A DNA stretch of 18,111 nucleotides from Anthropogastromicrobium sp963626545 (lineage in GTDB: Bacteria; Bacillota; Clostridia; Lachnospirales; Lachnospiraceae): positions 1 through 18,111 of the forward strand of contig CAVFYJ010000072.1 of NCBI GenBank assembly GCA_963626545.1, written 5' to 3'. Position numbers and translations under genes: made by a program. This document shows, piece after piece, positions 6,801 to 14,313 of this stretch; within the stretch, counting starts at the first letter, position 1, and every line of letters begins with the position of its first letter. The notes under the pieces are model-generated. The model did no database searches. It was not told the DNA's origin and saw only the letters and a list, made by a program, of their open reading frames with translations.

Positions 6801-7264
6801 GAATCGATTCCAGAACCATTCTGGATGAGACAGGAGCAGAGAAGCTTCTTGGAAAGGGCGATATGCTGTTCCATCCGTATTACATCAGTAAACCAGTCCG
6901 CGTTCAGGGCGCATTTGTGTCCGATGAAGAGGTGACGGAGGTCGTAAACTTCCTGACCCAGCAGAAGAATGTAAAGGGCGGAGAGATCAACACAAACATT
7001 GATCTTCAGGCCAATATGCCGGGAAACAAGCTGCCGGGTGATGAACAGGACGAGCTGTTTGAGACAGCAGGTCGCTTTATTATCGAGCAGGAGAAGGCAT
7101 CCATTGGTAATTTGCAGCGTCATCTGCGAATCGGATTCAACCGTGCCGCGCGCATCATGGACCAGCTCTATGCGGCGGGCGTGGTCAGCAAGGATGAAGG
7201 AACAAAACCGCGCAAGGTCTTAATGAAGGCCGAGGAGTTTGAGGAGTACTTAGCAGGCAGATAA
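3833..7264 (+). CDS. ftsK: DNA translocase FtsK/SpoIIIE
   Basis: A 1143-residue membrane-anchored DNA motor, starting at ATG 3833 behind GGAAGGGG (3821-3828). Domain order: a very basic Ala/Lys/Ser/Thr-rich tail (1 to about 98); four membrane segments (about 103-123, 141-162, 172-191, 213-237); a charged, coiled-coil-like stretch (about 265-350); a long acidic Ser/Asp-rich linker to about 640; then the alpha and RecA-like beta motor domains. Walker A is GQTGSGKS (814-821) and Walker B ends at Asp928-Glu929 (IIVIVDELADLMM). A gamma winged helix (about 1077-1140, RHLRIGFNRAARIMDQLYAAG) reads chromosome-orienting motifs. It moves DNA through the closing septum at division or sporulation. It is longer than Bacillus SpoIIIE (about 790 residues) because of the tail and linker. 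It cannot be assigned to FtsK or SpoIIIE alone. Confidence 0.95.
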   Translation: MAAAQKKPTGTAKTTAAKSSSSTVAKSSTAGKKTQTAGAGKKQTTKKASSSKSSAARSSVSKASAYTAAAKTGSKKTAAKGYSSSAKRKKTGSKNQVQADYTIVKDIAVIAVFVFGVILQLSCFFTGGGLMQLLHTYNFGWFGAMAYLMPVLLFLLPCFIISNWHNRGLFQKVAAVVLLFLSIETILSIVYETTTFFTIGGGLVGHTIFKAIYGAFGIIGSYVVMAALLMISLVLFFGHSVMAGLHQNSKKAYRAVSSHHKIQQGRRKIQAQERRLRREQEENEQLEMQRIRLEALQKQRQEILEKRDLNRSFVNIQLEESKKQEEQNRQLLKRQNARARKELRTNTELEEEDRSMKEIVLGKDAINTETVMMPKKTASQDTEVSYNKKAETVEEKTDAKTDTQQKPPSMFIEGEEISSDFSSFFENSGDSLSRPIKLDVSGGDEKNGSSELDDGWVRESDEVSTDESKFDGAWDSEQENSSDAFGQLDRLILEKINAFSDTDTRADVNTDAIEDMDRTEKIANEYETEDDAAQADLSDSFAFDTGASSDASGILSAFATNSDTSKDLSEELSGALVAGDESVDYRMLMRDTKNTGKHDQDESMYTKTVRTATGKVITVELDGLPGENKRPKDSAAIKEKLDQYDEKVVPIAYEESKEYIFPSTDLLTPGSTSGKGREEIARSMQETADKLKRTLQDFGVGVTITNISRGPSVTRYELQPEQGVKVSKIVNLADDIKLNLAAEDIRIEAPIPGKAAIGIEVPNKEKQMVAFRDLLESDEFTKAKSKTVFAAGKDIAGKTVVADIEKMPHLLIAGQTGSGKSVCINTIIMSILYKARPSEVKLIMIDPKVVELSVYNGIPHLLIPVVTDPKKAAAALNWAVNEMEERYKKFAQHKARNIIGYNAQIDQIEDVPGKDRPEKIPQIIVIVDELADLMMTAGTDVEDAIQKLAQKARAAGIHLIIATQRPSVNVITGIIKANIPSRIAFSVASGIDSRTILDETGAEKLLGKGDMLFHPYYISKPVRVQGAFVSDEEVTEVVNFLTQQKNVKGGEINTNIDLQANMPGNKLPGDEQDELFETAGRFIIEQEKASIGNLQRHLRIGFNRAARIMDQLYAAGVVSKDEGTKPRKVLMKAEEFEEYLAGR

Positions 7265-7301
7265 GAGACCATTGTGGAAACGTCTGCATACTTAGGTATC
7301 A

Positions 7302-7331
7302 TTTCAGACAAGATCTTTTTCAGACAAGATC
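7302..7331. repeat. 14-bp tandem direct repeat upstream of fhs
   Basis: TTTCAGACAAGATC occurs exactly at 7302-7315 and 7318-7331, separated by 2 bp (16-bp period). It occupies the 107-bp gap between ftsK and fhs, 40 bp upstream of the fhs start. It could be a regulator binding site or a simple duplication. I found no convincing -35/-10 pair in this gap. Confidence 0.6.
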
Positions 7332-7371
7332 AATCATAGTTTGCTACAAAGCACAAAAAGGAGGACATGTT

Positions 7372-9042
7372 ATGAAGACAGACATCCAAATCGCACAGGA
7401 GGCACAGATGCTGCCAATTCGCGAGGTAACAGCAGGCTTTGGTATCACAGAGGATGACATGGAGTTATATGGAAAGTATAAGGCAAAGCTTTCCGATGAG
7501 CTGTGGAATCGTATTAAGGACAGACCGGACGGAAAGCTGGTATTGGTAACGGCAATCAACCCGACTCCGGCAGGAGAGGGCAAGACAACCATCAGCATCG
7601 GTCTGACACAGGCACTCAATAAGATTGGCAAGAAGGCGATTGTTGCACTGCGTGAGCCTTCCCTTGGACCGTGCTTTGGCGTAAAGGGCGGAGCCGCAGG
7701 TGGCGGTTACTCTCAGGTTGTTCCGATGGAGGATATGAACCTTCATTTTACCGGCGATTTTCATGCAATTACATCCGCAAACAATCTGTTGGCTGCGATG
7801 TTAGATAATCATATCCAGCAGGGAAATGTACTTCGCATTGACACCAGAAACATTGTCTGGAAGCGTTGTATCGACATGAACGACCGTGTCCTTCGTAATG
7901 TGGTTGTCGGTCTTGGTGCAAAGGCAGACGGTTTTGTGCGCGAGGATCACTTCGTTATTACCGTAGCATCCGAGATCATGGCAATTCTTTGTCTGTGCAG
8001 CAACATCCGTGATTTAAAAGAAAGACTGGGAAAGATTATTGTTGCATATAATATGGACGGAGAGCCAGTTACCGCAGCAGATTTAAAGGCAGTAGGCGCG
8101 ATGGCAGCTCTGTTAAAGGATGCAATTAAGCCAAATGTGATTCAGACATTGGAGCACACTCCGGCGTTGGTACATGGCGGACCATTTGCGAACATCGCAC
8201 ACGGCTGCAACAGCGTAAAGGCAACCAAGATGGCTTTAAAGCTGTCTGATATTGCCGTAACCGAGGCAGGCTTTGGCGCTGATCTGGGTGCAGAGAAATT
8301 TATGGATATCAAGTGTCGTGCAGCGGGTCTTCACCCAGATGCAGTTGTCATTGTAGCAACGGTAAAGGCATTAAAATACAACGGCGGTGTCAAGAAAGAT
8401 GAACTTTCTGCTCCGAACCTTGAGGCAGTCAAGAAGGGTATTGTAAATCTGGAGAAACACATCGAAAACATCCAGAAGTTTGGTGTTCCGATTGTCGTTA
8501 CGCTGAACTCCTTCTTAACCGATACCGAGGAGGAATACGAGTATATTCGCCAGTTCTGCGAGGAGAGAGGCTGCGAATTCGCGCTGTCTAAGGTATGGGC
8601 AGATGGTGGTGACGGCGGTATCGAGTTAGCAAACAAGGTGATCCAGACACTTGAGACAAAGCCAGCCAACTATCAACCACTCTATCCGCTTGAGATGCCG
8701 TTAAAGGATAAGATCACTACGATCGCAAAGGAAATTTACGGAGCAGACGGCGTGGTATTCCAGCCAGCTGCAAACCGTGCATTAAAGAAGCTGACCGAGC
8801 TTGGCTTTGGCGAGCTTCCGGTATGTATGGCAAAGAACCAGTATTCACTGTCTGACGATGCAAAGAAGTTAGGAAGACCAGAAAACTTCAAGATTACCGT
8901 TCGCGATGTCTATGTCAGCGCAGGTGCAGGATTTGTTGTTGTTCTGACAGGTGATGTTATGACAATGCCAGGACTGCCAAAGGTTCCGGCTGCATTCAAC
9001 ATTGATGTGGACGACGACGGCAACATTACAGGACTGTTTTAA
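7372..9042 (+). CDS. fhs: Formate--tetrahydrofolate ligase
   Basis: A full-length 556-residue enzyme starting at ATG 7372 behind AAGGAGG (7358-7364). It joins formate to tetrahydrofolate with ATP, giving 10-formyl-THF for purine synthesis, initiator tRNA formylation and, in acetogens, the Wood-Ljungdahl pathway. Visible signatures are the ATP loop TPAGEGKTT (residues 65-73, Lys71), GVKGGAAGGGYSQVVPMEDM (103-122), VATVKALKYNGG, WADGGDGG and the C-terminal AGAGFVVVLTGDVMTMPGLP. All expected blocks are present and the ends fit the family. Codon use is strongly biased (many GGC, GCA and AAG codons), suggesting high expression. murE follows after 23 bp, so the two are probably co-transcribed. Fmt, a user of its product, is encoded 6 kb downstream. 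Confidence 0.98.
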   Translation: MKTDIQIAQEAQMLPIREVTAGFGITEDDMELYGKYKAKLSDELWNRIKDRPDGKLVLVTAINPTPAGEGKTTISIGLTQALNKIGKKAIVALREPSLGPCFGVKGGAAGGGYSQVVPMEDMNLHFTGDFHAITSANNLLAAMLDNHIQQGNVLRIDTRNIVWKRCIDMNDRVLRNVVVGLGAKADGFVREDHFVITVASEIMAILCLCSNIRDLKERLGKIIVAYNMDGEPVTAADLKAVGAMAALLKDAIKPNVIQTLEHTPALVHGGPFANIAHGCNSVKATKMALKLSDIAVTEAGFGADLGAEKFMDIKCRAAGLHPDAVVIVATVKALKYNGGVKKDELSAPNLEAVKKGIVNLEKHIENIQKFGVPIVVTLNSFLTDTEEEYEYIRQFCEERGCEFALSKVWADGGDGGIELANKVIQTLETKPANYQPLYPLEMPLKDKITTIAKEIYGADGVVFQPAANRALKKLTELGFGELPVCMAKNQYSLSDDAKKLGRPENFKITVRDVYVSAGAGFVVVLTGDVMTMPGLPKVPAAFNIDVDDDGNITGLF

Positions 9043-9065
9043 CATATTAAGAATCAGGAGGCTGA

Positions 9066-10571
9066 ATGAGACTAGATACACTTCTTACAGGAATCGAGTA
9101 TCATTTACAGCAGGGAAACCCTGATGATTGTGAGATCACAGGGCTTTGTGAGGATTCAAGAAGGATAAAGCAAGGAGAACTGTTTTTTTGCCGCACGGGC
9201 GCGCATACAAGTGGAAAAAATTATCTGCGGCAGGCACTTTTAGGGGGCGCTGCCGCAGTTGTCTGTGATGCATATGACGAGGAGATGAGACGTGTATTGT
9301 CTGATTACAAAGCGGTCTGCGCAATCGAAGTACAGGACTTGCAAGAACAGACACAGGTGCGTCTGGCATCCAATTTTTATGACTTTCCGCAGGAAAAGCT
9401 TCTGCTGATCGGCGTGACCGGCACAAAGGGAAAAACAACGGTCTGTGCGATGCTGCAGAAGCTTTTTTGTGACAATGGCATTGCCTGTGCCGCAGTCGGA
9501 ACAAACGGCTTTTTTATCGAAAATCAGGTAAGAAAAAGCCATCATACTACACCAGAGCTGTTTGAACTCTATGGAGATCTTGCAGAAGCAGTACGAATCG
9601 GATGTACCCATTTCATAGTGGAAGTCTCATCGCTCGCTGTCAAACAGGGCAGAATAGCAGGACTTTCCTTTGCACTGGGCATCTTTACAAACCTTTACCC
9701 CGATCATATCGGAGGGAAAGAGCATGCTTCCTTTCAGGAATATGCTTACTGGAAAAAGACATTTTTTAATAGCTGTAAGTGTGCGTTACTCAATCGGGAT
9801 GATCCGTTTTCCTTTGAGATTGCCGAAGCTAGAAATGGCGTGTGCAGCTGGTATTCATCAAGTGTCTGCGCGGATGGCTATGCATCTGATATTCAAAAAA
9901 GTATCGAATCGGATGGCCTCTATCAGCAGTTTTTGTGGCATTGGCAGGAGATGCCTGCACGAAGCATTCGCCTAAAACTTCCCGGATTTTGTAACGTCAG
10001 CAATGCCTCAGCGGCGCTGTCCGCATTTTGCCTATTGGCACGGGGGGATTCCTATCAACTAGACTTCCACACGTTTACCGTTCGCGGACGCTTTGAAGTG
10101 GTCGGCCATTTTCATGGTGGTGTCATTTTAATTGACTATGCGCATAACGAAGTCAGCCTCAAAAATCTGCTCGAGTCGCTTCGGGCTTACCATCCAAAAC
10201 GCATTTTATGCATGTTTGGCTGTGGCGGGAATCGAAGTGCCGTGCGACGCAGCGCAATGGGGCGTGTCAGCAGTGAGTTAGCCGATCTTACGGTCATTAC
10301 GCAGGACAATTCCAGAGACGAACCATTCGAGCGGATTTTAGCCGATATCCTCTCTGGCGTAACAGGCGATTATGTGGTGATTCGTGACCGCAAAGAGGCT
10401 ATCGGTTACTGCATGGGGCAGATGCGGGCGGGCGATATTTTCGTCCTCGCCGGGAAGGGACACGAAGATACGCAGGAGATTGCGGGAAAGACGGAGGCAT
10501 TTTCTGAGCGGGCTATCGTGGAAGCAATCGTCGAACCGCTTTTATCGAAATTCTCCCGTGAACAGCAATAA
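9066..10571 (+). CDS. murE: Mur ligase, MurE type (UDP-MurNAc-tripeptide synthetase)
   Basis: A 501-residue ligase starting at ATG 9066 behind AGGAGG (9056-9061). Three Mur ligase domains are visible: an N-terminal uridine-nucleotide domain (about 1-110), a central ATPase domain with GVTGTKGKTT (116-125), EVSS (186-189), TNLYPDHIGGKEH and a candidate carbamylated Lys230, and a C-terminal domain with DYAHN (357-361), FGCGGNR and AGKGHE (462-467). MurE adds the third amino acid, meso-diaminopimelate or lysine, to UDP-MurNAc-L-Ala-D-Glu in the cytoplasm. The position that in DAP-type enzymes reads DNPR is DNSR here (414-417), keeping the Asp, Asn and Arg. This suggests but does not prove DAP specificity. 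murF follows 44 bp later. It could be a divergent second MurE paralogue; the rest of the genome would decide. Confidence 0.82.
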   Translation: MRLDTLLTGIEYHLQQGNPDDCEITGLCEDSRRIKQGELFFCRTGAHTSGKNYLRQALLGGAAAVVCDAYDEEMRRVLSDYKAVCAIEVQDLQEQTQVRLASNFYDFPQEKLLLIGVTGTKGKTTVCAMLQKLFCDNGIACAAVGTNGFFIENQVRKSHHTTPELFELYGDLAEAVRIGCTHFIVEVSSLAVKQGRIAGLSFALGIFTNLYPDHIGGKEHASFQEYAYWKKTFFNSCKCALLNRDDPFSFEIAEARNGVCSWYSSSVCADGYASDIQKSIESDGLYQQFLWHWQEMPARSIRLKLPGFCNVSNASAALSAFCLLARGDSYQLDFHTFTVRGRFEVVGHFHGGVILIDYAHNEVSLKNLLESLRAYHPKRILCMFGCGGNRSAVRRSAMGRVSSELADLTVITQDNSRDEPFERILADILSGVTGDYVVIRDRKEAIGYCMGQMRAGDIFVLAGKGHEDTQEIAGKTEAFSERAIVEAIVEPLLSKFSREQQ

Positions 10572-10615
10572 ATAAAAAAGATAAAATAAAGGAAGAAGAA
10601 AGGCAAGGTTAACAA

Positions 10616-11989
10616 GTGATTAATATTTGTATAAAAGATATCGTAGAAGCAACAAAAGGCACCCTGCTGTGCGGAGATGAGAACCAGAGAATCGATCATC
10701 TCTCCATCGACTCCAGAAGCAGCCAGGGCAACGATCTGTTCATTCCAATCATCGGCGCAAAAGTCGATGCGCATCGCTTCATTGACGGTGCATTTTCAAT
10801 TGGCTGCGTGGCAACACTGACAAGTGAGCATGACAGCATGGACGATCCGAATCACGCATGGATCCGCGTAGAGGATACCGTGCTTGCACTTCATGAGATT
10901 GGAAAGCTCTGCCGCAGCCGCGTCCATGTACCGGCAATCGGTGTAACCGGAAGTGTCGGAAAGACAACAACAAGAGAAATGATCGCCTACGCACTTTCCG
11001 CAGAGAAGAAGGTCTATAAGACACAGAAAAATTATAACAGCTCCGTCGGTCTTCCGATTACGATGTCTTTAATGAGCAATGATTATGACATCGCCGTATT
11101 AGAGCTGGGAATGAACGTTCCGGGAGAGCTGGGAACGATCTCCGAAATCGCCCAGCTCAAGATGGCAGTTCTTACCAATGTCGGAGTTGCCCACATTGAG
11201 TTTTACGGATCTCAGGAGGCAATCTGCCATGAAAAGTATATGATCGCAAAGGGCTTCAAAAAAGAAGGTCTGCTGATCATAAATGGCGACGATGAATTGT
11301 TATATAAGTTCCGTGAGTCTACCGGTTATCCGTATGTATTATATGGAACAAAGGACTATTGCGATTACCGCGCAGAGGACATTCATATGGAAAACGGTCA
11401 CTATGCATTTACATTTGTACATGATGATATGCGTGTGCCGGTTGTCTTATCCGTTCTTGGTCAGCATAACGTGCTGAACGCAACTGCTGCTCTTGCCGCA
11501 GCACATTTAAATGGTGTAGATGTGGCAAGCGCCGCGAAGTCCCTCTACACCTTCACTGGTTTCCAGAATCGTCTTCAGATCATGGACGTAAAGAACTACA
11601 AAGTTATCGACGACACTTATAACGCAAGTCCGGCTTCCATGGTCGCAGGTGTGAACGTATTAGGTGGTTTTGAGACTTCCGGCCGCAAGATTGCCGTACT
11701 CAGCGAGATGCGCGAGCTTGGCGAGAATACATTAAATTATCATCGTGAGGTAGGCGAGAAGATTGCAAAAGAGCCAATTTCCGAGCTGATTGTTATTGGC
11801 GAGACGGCAAAGGCCATCGCAGAGGGCGCAACGAAAAACGGATGTGCCTATCCGGTGCGCGAGTTTGCCGATAAGATGCAGGCTGCTGAGTACTTAAATC
11901 AGAATTTAGCAGAGGACGATGTCGTATACTTAAAGGCATCCAATGCAATCGGCTTAAAGGAAATTACAAAGTATCTGATGGAGCAGTAA
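10616..11989 (+). CDS. murF: UDP-MurNAc-tripeptide--D-alanyl-D-alanine ligase MurF
   Basis: A 457-residue Mur ligase starting at GTG 10616, behind AAGG (10605-10608) with 7-bp spacing. It adds D-Ala-D-Ala to the UDP-MurNAc-tripeptide, completing the cytoplasmic pentapeptide precursor. Signatures: SIDSRSSQGNDLFIPIIG near the N-terminus; the ATP loop GVTGSVGKTT (109-118); QKNYNSSVGLP; ELGMN (163-167); TNVGVAHIEFYGS; DDTYNASPASM; and VYLKASNAIGLKEI at the C-terminus. Length and domain order are normal. It sits directly after the MurE-type gene, so the two act in consecutive steps. Only 3 bp separate it from priA, so the two are probably translationally coupled. Confidence 0.95.
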   Translation: MINICIKDIVEATKGTLLCGDENQRIDHLSIDSRSSQGNDLFIPIIGAKVDAHRFIDGAFSIGCVATLTSEHDSMDDPNHAWIRVEDTVLALHEIGKLCRSRVHVPAIGVTGSVGKTTTREMIAYALSAEKKVYKTQKNYNSSVGLPITMSLMSNDYDIAVLELGMNVPGELGTISEIAQLKMAVLTNVGVAHIEFYGSQEAICHEKYMIAKGFKKEGLLIINGDDELLYKFRESTGYPYVLYGTKDYCDYRAEDIHMENGHYAFTFVHDDMRVPVVLSVLGQHNVLNATAALAAAHLNGVDVASAAKSLYTFTGFQNRLQIMDVKNYKVIDDTYNASPASMVAGVNVLGGFETSGRKIAVLSEMRELGENTLNYHREVGEKIAKEPISELIVIGETAKAIAEGATKNGCAYPVREFADKMQAAEYLNQNLAEDDVVYLKASNAIGLKEITKYLMEQ

Positions 11990-11992
11990 AGC

Positions 11993-14203
11993 ATGTATGT
12001 AGATATCGTAATCGACATTTCGCATGAAGCGCTTGACCGCCCATTTCAGTATCGCATTCCAGAGACGCTTGTAGGTCAGATCCATCCTGGTATGTGGGTG
12101 CTTGTGCCGTTTGGCAGAGGCAACGCATCAAGGAAGGGATTTGTCCTGCATATCAGCGAGAAGCCTGAGATTGATCCAAGCCGCATCAAAGAGCTGATCG
12201 AGGTTGTGTCTGATGATAATTCATCCGATCAGCTTCGCATTGCGCTTGCCGTGTGGATGTATCAGGAGTATGGCGGCAATCTCATTCAGTCTCTTCGCGT
12301 TGTCATGCCTGCACGAAAAAGTGTGCGCCCGAAGCAGCTAAGCTTTCTGGTGCGCACACCGGATGAGGCGCGTTTTTTGTCATACCTAGAAAATGCAAAG
12401 AAAAAGGGCTGGAAAGGACGTGCACGTCTGATGGAGGCCCTTTTAGAGCGAGACAGTATCTCATCAAGCTTTGCCAGACAACAGCTAAAGATTGCGTCCG
12501 ATGCAATTAAGGCACTAGAAAAAGAAAACCTGATTCGAGTTGAGACAAAGCGCTTGTATCGAAGCGTACTTCCGCAATCGCAGGAGTCGCTGTCCAAAAA
12601 GAAATTAAACGAGGAACAGCAGCACATTGTTGACGAACTCATTTCATCTTATGAGAATGGTGTGCGCACACCGGCGCTTCTCTATGGCATCACCGGAAGC
12701 GGCAAGACAGAAGTGTACATGCACTTAATCGAGTGGATGGTGCGCCAAGGAAAACAAGTCATTGTGTTAATTCCAGAAATTTCATTGACCTACCAAGTTA
12801 TCATGAATTTCTACAGTCGCTTTGGTGAGCAGGTTTCCATGATCAATTCAAGACTTTCCGATGGTGAGCGAAGCGATCAGCTCGAGCGGGCGAGAAATGG
12901 AGAGATTTCGATTATGGTTGGACCACGCTCGGCGCTGTTCACACCATTTTCAAATCTTGGTCTTATTATTATTGACGAAGAGCAGGAAGGTGCCTATAAC
13001 AGTGAGCAGATTCCACGCTATCATACAAGAGAGACTGCAGCAAAATTAGCAGACTTGAGTAATTCCCTTCTTCTTCTCGGCTCGGCAACCCCATCTATCG
13101 AGGCCTTTTCCCGTGCAGAAACAGGAGAATATCGAAAATTCACGCTGACAAAGCGTGCCGTTGCAGGAAGCAGTCTGCCAGACGTTCAGATCGTGGACAT
13201 GCGAAAGGAACTCGAGGCAGGAAACCGTTCCGTCTTCTCGCGGGCGCTTCGGGAAAAGATGGAAGAATGCTTGTCGAAAAAGCAGCAGATGATGTTATTT
13301 ATCAATCGCCGAGGCTTTTCAAGAGTAGTCAGTTGCCGTTCCTGCGGCAAGCCAATCAAGTGCCCACACTGCGATGTGGCACTGACCGAGCATCTTGGCG
13401 GTACACTCGTCTGCCATTACTGTGGTTACACAAGACCAATGCCGCGTGGCTGTCCGTCCTGCGGCTCACCATATCTGGCAGGTTTTGGTCTTGGCACCCA
13501 GAAAGCAGAGATGATGATTCATGCGCAATTTCCACAGGCGCGTGTGCTTCGTATGGATATGGACACCACCTCACAAAAAGACGGACACGAGCAGATTCTT
13601 GACGCATTTCGTCGAAGAGAAGCTGATATCTTAGTCGGCACACAAATGATTGTAAAAGGTCATGATTTTCCGGGAGTCACGCTTGTTGGCATTCTGGCAG
13701 CAGATATGTCGCTGTACAATTCCGATTTCAGAAGTACCGAGCGAACCTTCCAGCTTCTGACACAGGCAGCAGGACGAGCAGGGCGTGGGCGCGAGCCGGG
13801 AAGCGTGATCATTCAGTCCTACGATCCGGAAAATTATAGCATTCAGACCGCAGCAGCGCAGGACTATGAGTCCTTTTATGCACAGGAAATTCGGTTCCGA
13901 AAGCGCATGCAATACCCGCCAGTCGGTCAAATGTGCGAGGTCATGGCCGTTTCCGCTCAGGAAACACTCGCTGACCAGTGGATTCATCAGGCAGAGTTGT
14001 TGATAAATAAAAGATTTTATGGTATAATTAAAATAATTGGACCCTCCGATGCGCCAATCGCAAGGCTCAAGGATATGTGGAGAAAGCATCTTTATATAAG
14101 AAGTAATGATCATAAGGCGTATCTTGAGGCAATGGAATTGCTTCAGGAACTCACGGAGCAGGCCGCATCGCAGAAGGTATATATTTCTGTAACGGTCTGT
14201 TGA
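11993..14203 (+). CDS. priA: Primosomal replication-restart helicase PriA
   Basis: A 736-residue protein starting at ATG 11993, with GGAG (11980-11983) inside the end of murF. It recognises stalled forks, unwinds the lagging arm and loads the replicative helicase. Domain order: an N-terminal DNA-binding domain (about 1-100), a winged helix, a superfamily 2 helicase with GITGSGKT (232-239), LIIIDEEQ (Asp328-Glu329-Glu330-Gln331), LLGSATPS, GTQMIVKGHDFPGV and QAAGRAGRG, and an embedded zinc-binding region with four Cys pairs (CRSC, CPHC, CHYC, CPSC). The Walker B box reads DEEQ where the PriA textbook form is DEEH. Otherwise the key motifs are intact. The arrangement priA-def-fmt-rsmB is shared with Bacillus. 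A near-perfect promoter lies in its last quarter-kilobase. Confidence 0.96.
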   Translation: MYVDIVIDISHEALDRPFQYRIPETLVGQIHPGMWVLVPFGRGNASRKGFVLHISEKPEIDPSRIKELIEVVSDDNSSDQLRIALAVWMYQEYGGNLIQSLRVVMPARKSVRPKQLSFLVRTPDEARFLSYLENAKKKGWKGRARLMEALLERDSISSSFARQQLKIASDAIKALEKENLIRVETKRLYRSVLPQSQESLSKKKLNEEQQHIVDELISSYENGVRTPALLYGITGSGKTEVYMHLIEWMVRQGKQVIVLIPEISLTYQVIMNFYSRFGEQVSMINSRLSDGERSDQLERARNGEISIMVGPRSALFTPFSNLGLIIIDEEQEGAYNSEQIPRYHTRETAAKLADLSNSLLLLGSATPSIEAFSRAETGEYRKFTLTKRAVAGSSLPDVQIVDMRKELEAGNRSVFSRALREKMEECLSKKQQMMLFINRRGFSRVVSCRSCGKPIKCPHCDVALTEHLGGTLVCHYCGYTRPMPRGCPSCGSPYLAGFGLGTQKAEMMIHAQFPQARVLRMDMDTTSQKDGHEQILDAFRRREADILVGTQMIVKGHDFPGVTLVGILAADMSLYNSDFRSTERTFQLLTQAAGRAGRGREPGSVIIQSYDPENYSIQTAAAQDYESFYAQEIRFRKRMQYPPVGQMCEVMAVSAQETLADQWIHQAELLINKRFYGIIKIIGPSDAPIARLKDMWRKHLYIRSNDHKAYLEAMELLQELTEQAASQKVYISVTVC
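14000..14028 (+). promoter_or_regulatory. Near-consensus extended -10 sigma-A promoter inside priA, for def operon
   Basis: TTGATA (14000-14005) and a perfect TATAAT (14023-14028) are 17 bp apart, with TG one base before the -10 box (14020-14021). It lies inside the priA coding region, about 285 bp upstream of def, with no terminator between. It probably starts a def-fmt-yugP-rsmB transcript independent of murF-priA. Confidence 0.7.
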
Positions 14204-14220
14204 TGAGGCTAAAATTAACA

Positions 14221-14272
14221 GGCTCTGAGACGAATGTGCTTTACTGAGACAAAGTCACTTCGTCGAGGAGCC
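14221..14272 (+). promoter_or_regulatory. Long imperfect stem-loop in the leader of def
   Basis: GGCTC (14221-14225) pairs with GAGCC (14268-14272), GACGAA (14229-14234) with TTCGTC (14259-14264), GTG with CAC, and CTTT (14239-14242) with AAAG (14251-14254). That is 18 bp with a 3x3 internal loop, two single-base bulges and an 8-base apical loop. No T-run follows, so it is not a classical terminator. It lies 41 bp before the def start and may be a structured 5' leader or processing site. Confidence 0.5.
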
Positions 14273-14313
14273 GTCCGGGAAAGAAACAAAACAGTAAGAG
14301 AAAGGAGTTCCAT

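Noticed and set aside
13631..14113. 160-residue minus-strand frame opposite priA
   Set aside because: It covers conserved helicase motifs of PriA on the other strand, has no family resemblance and no ribosome binding site.
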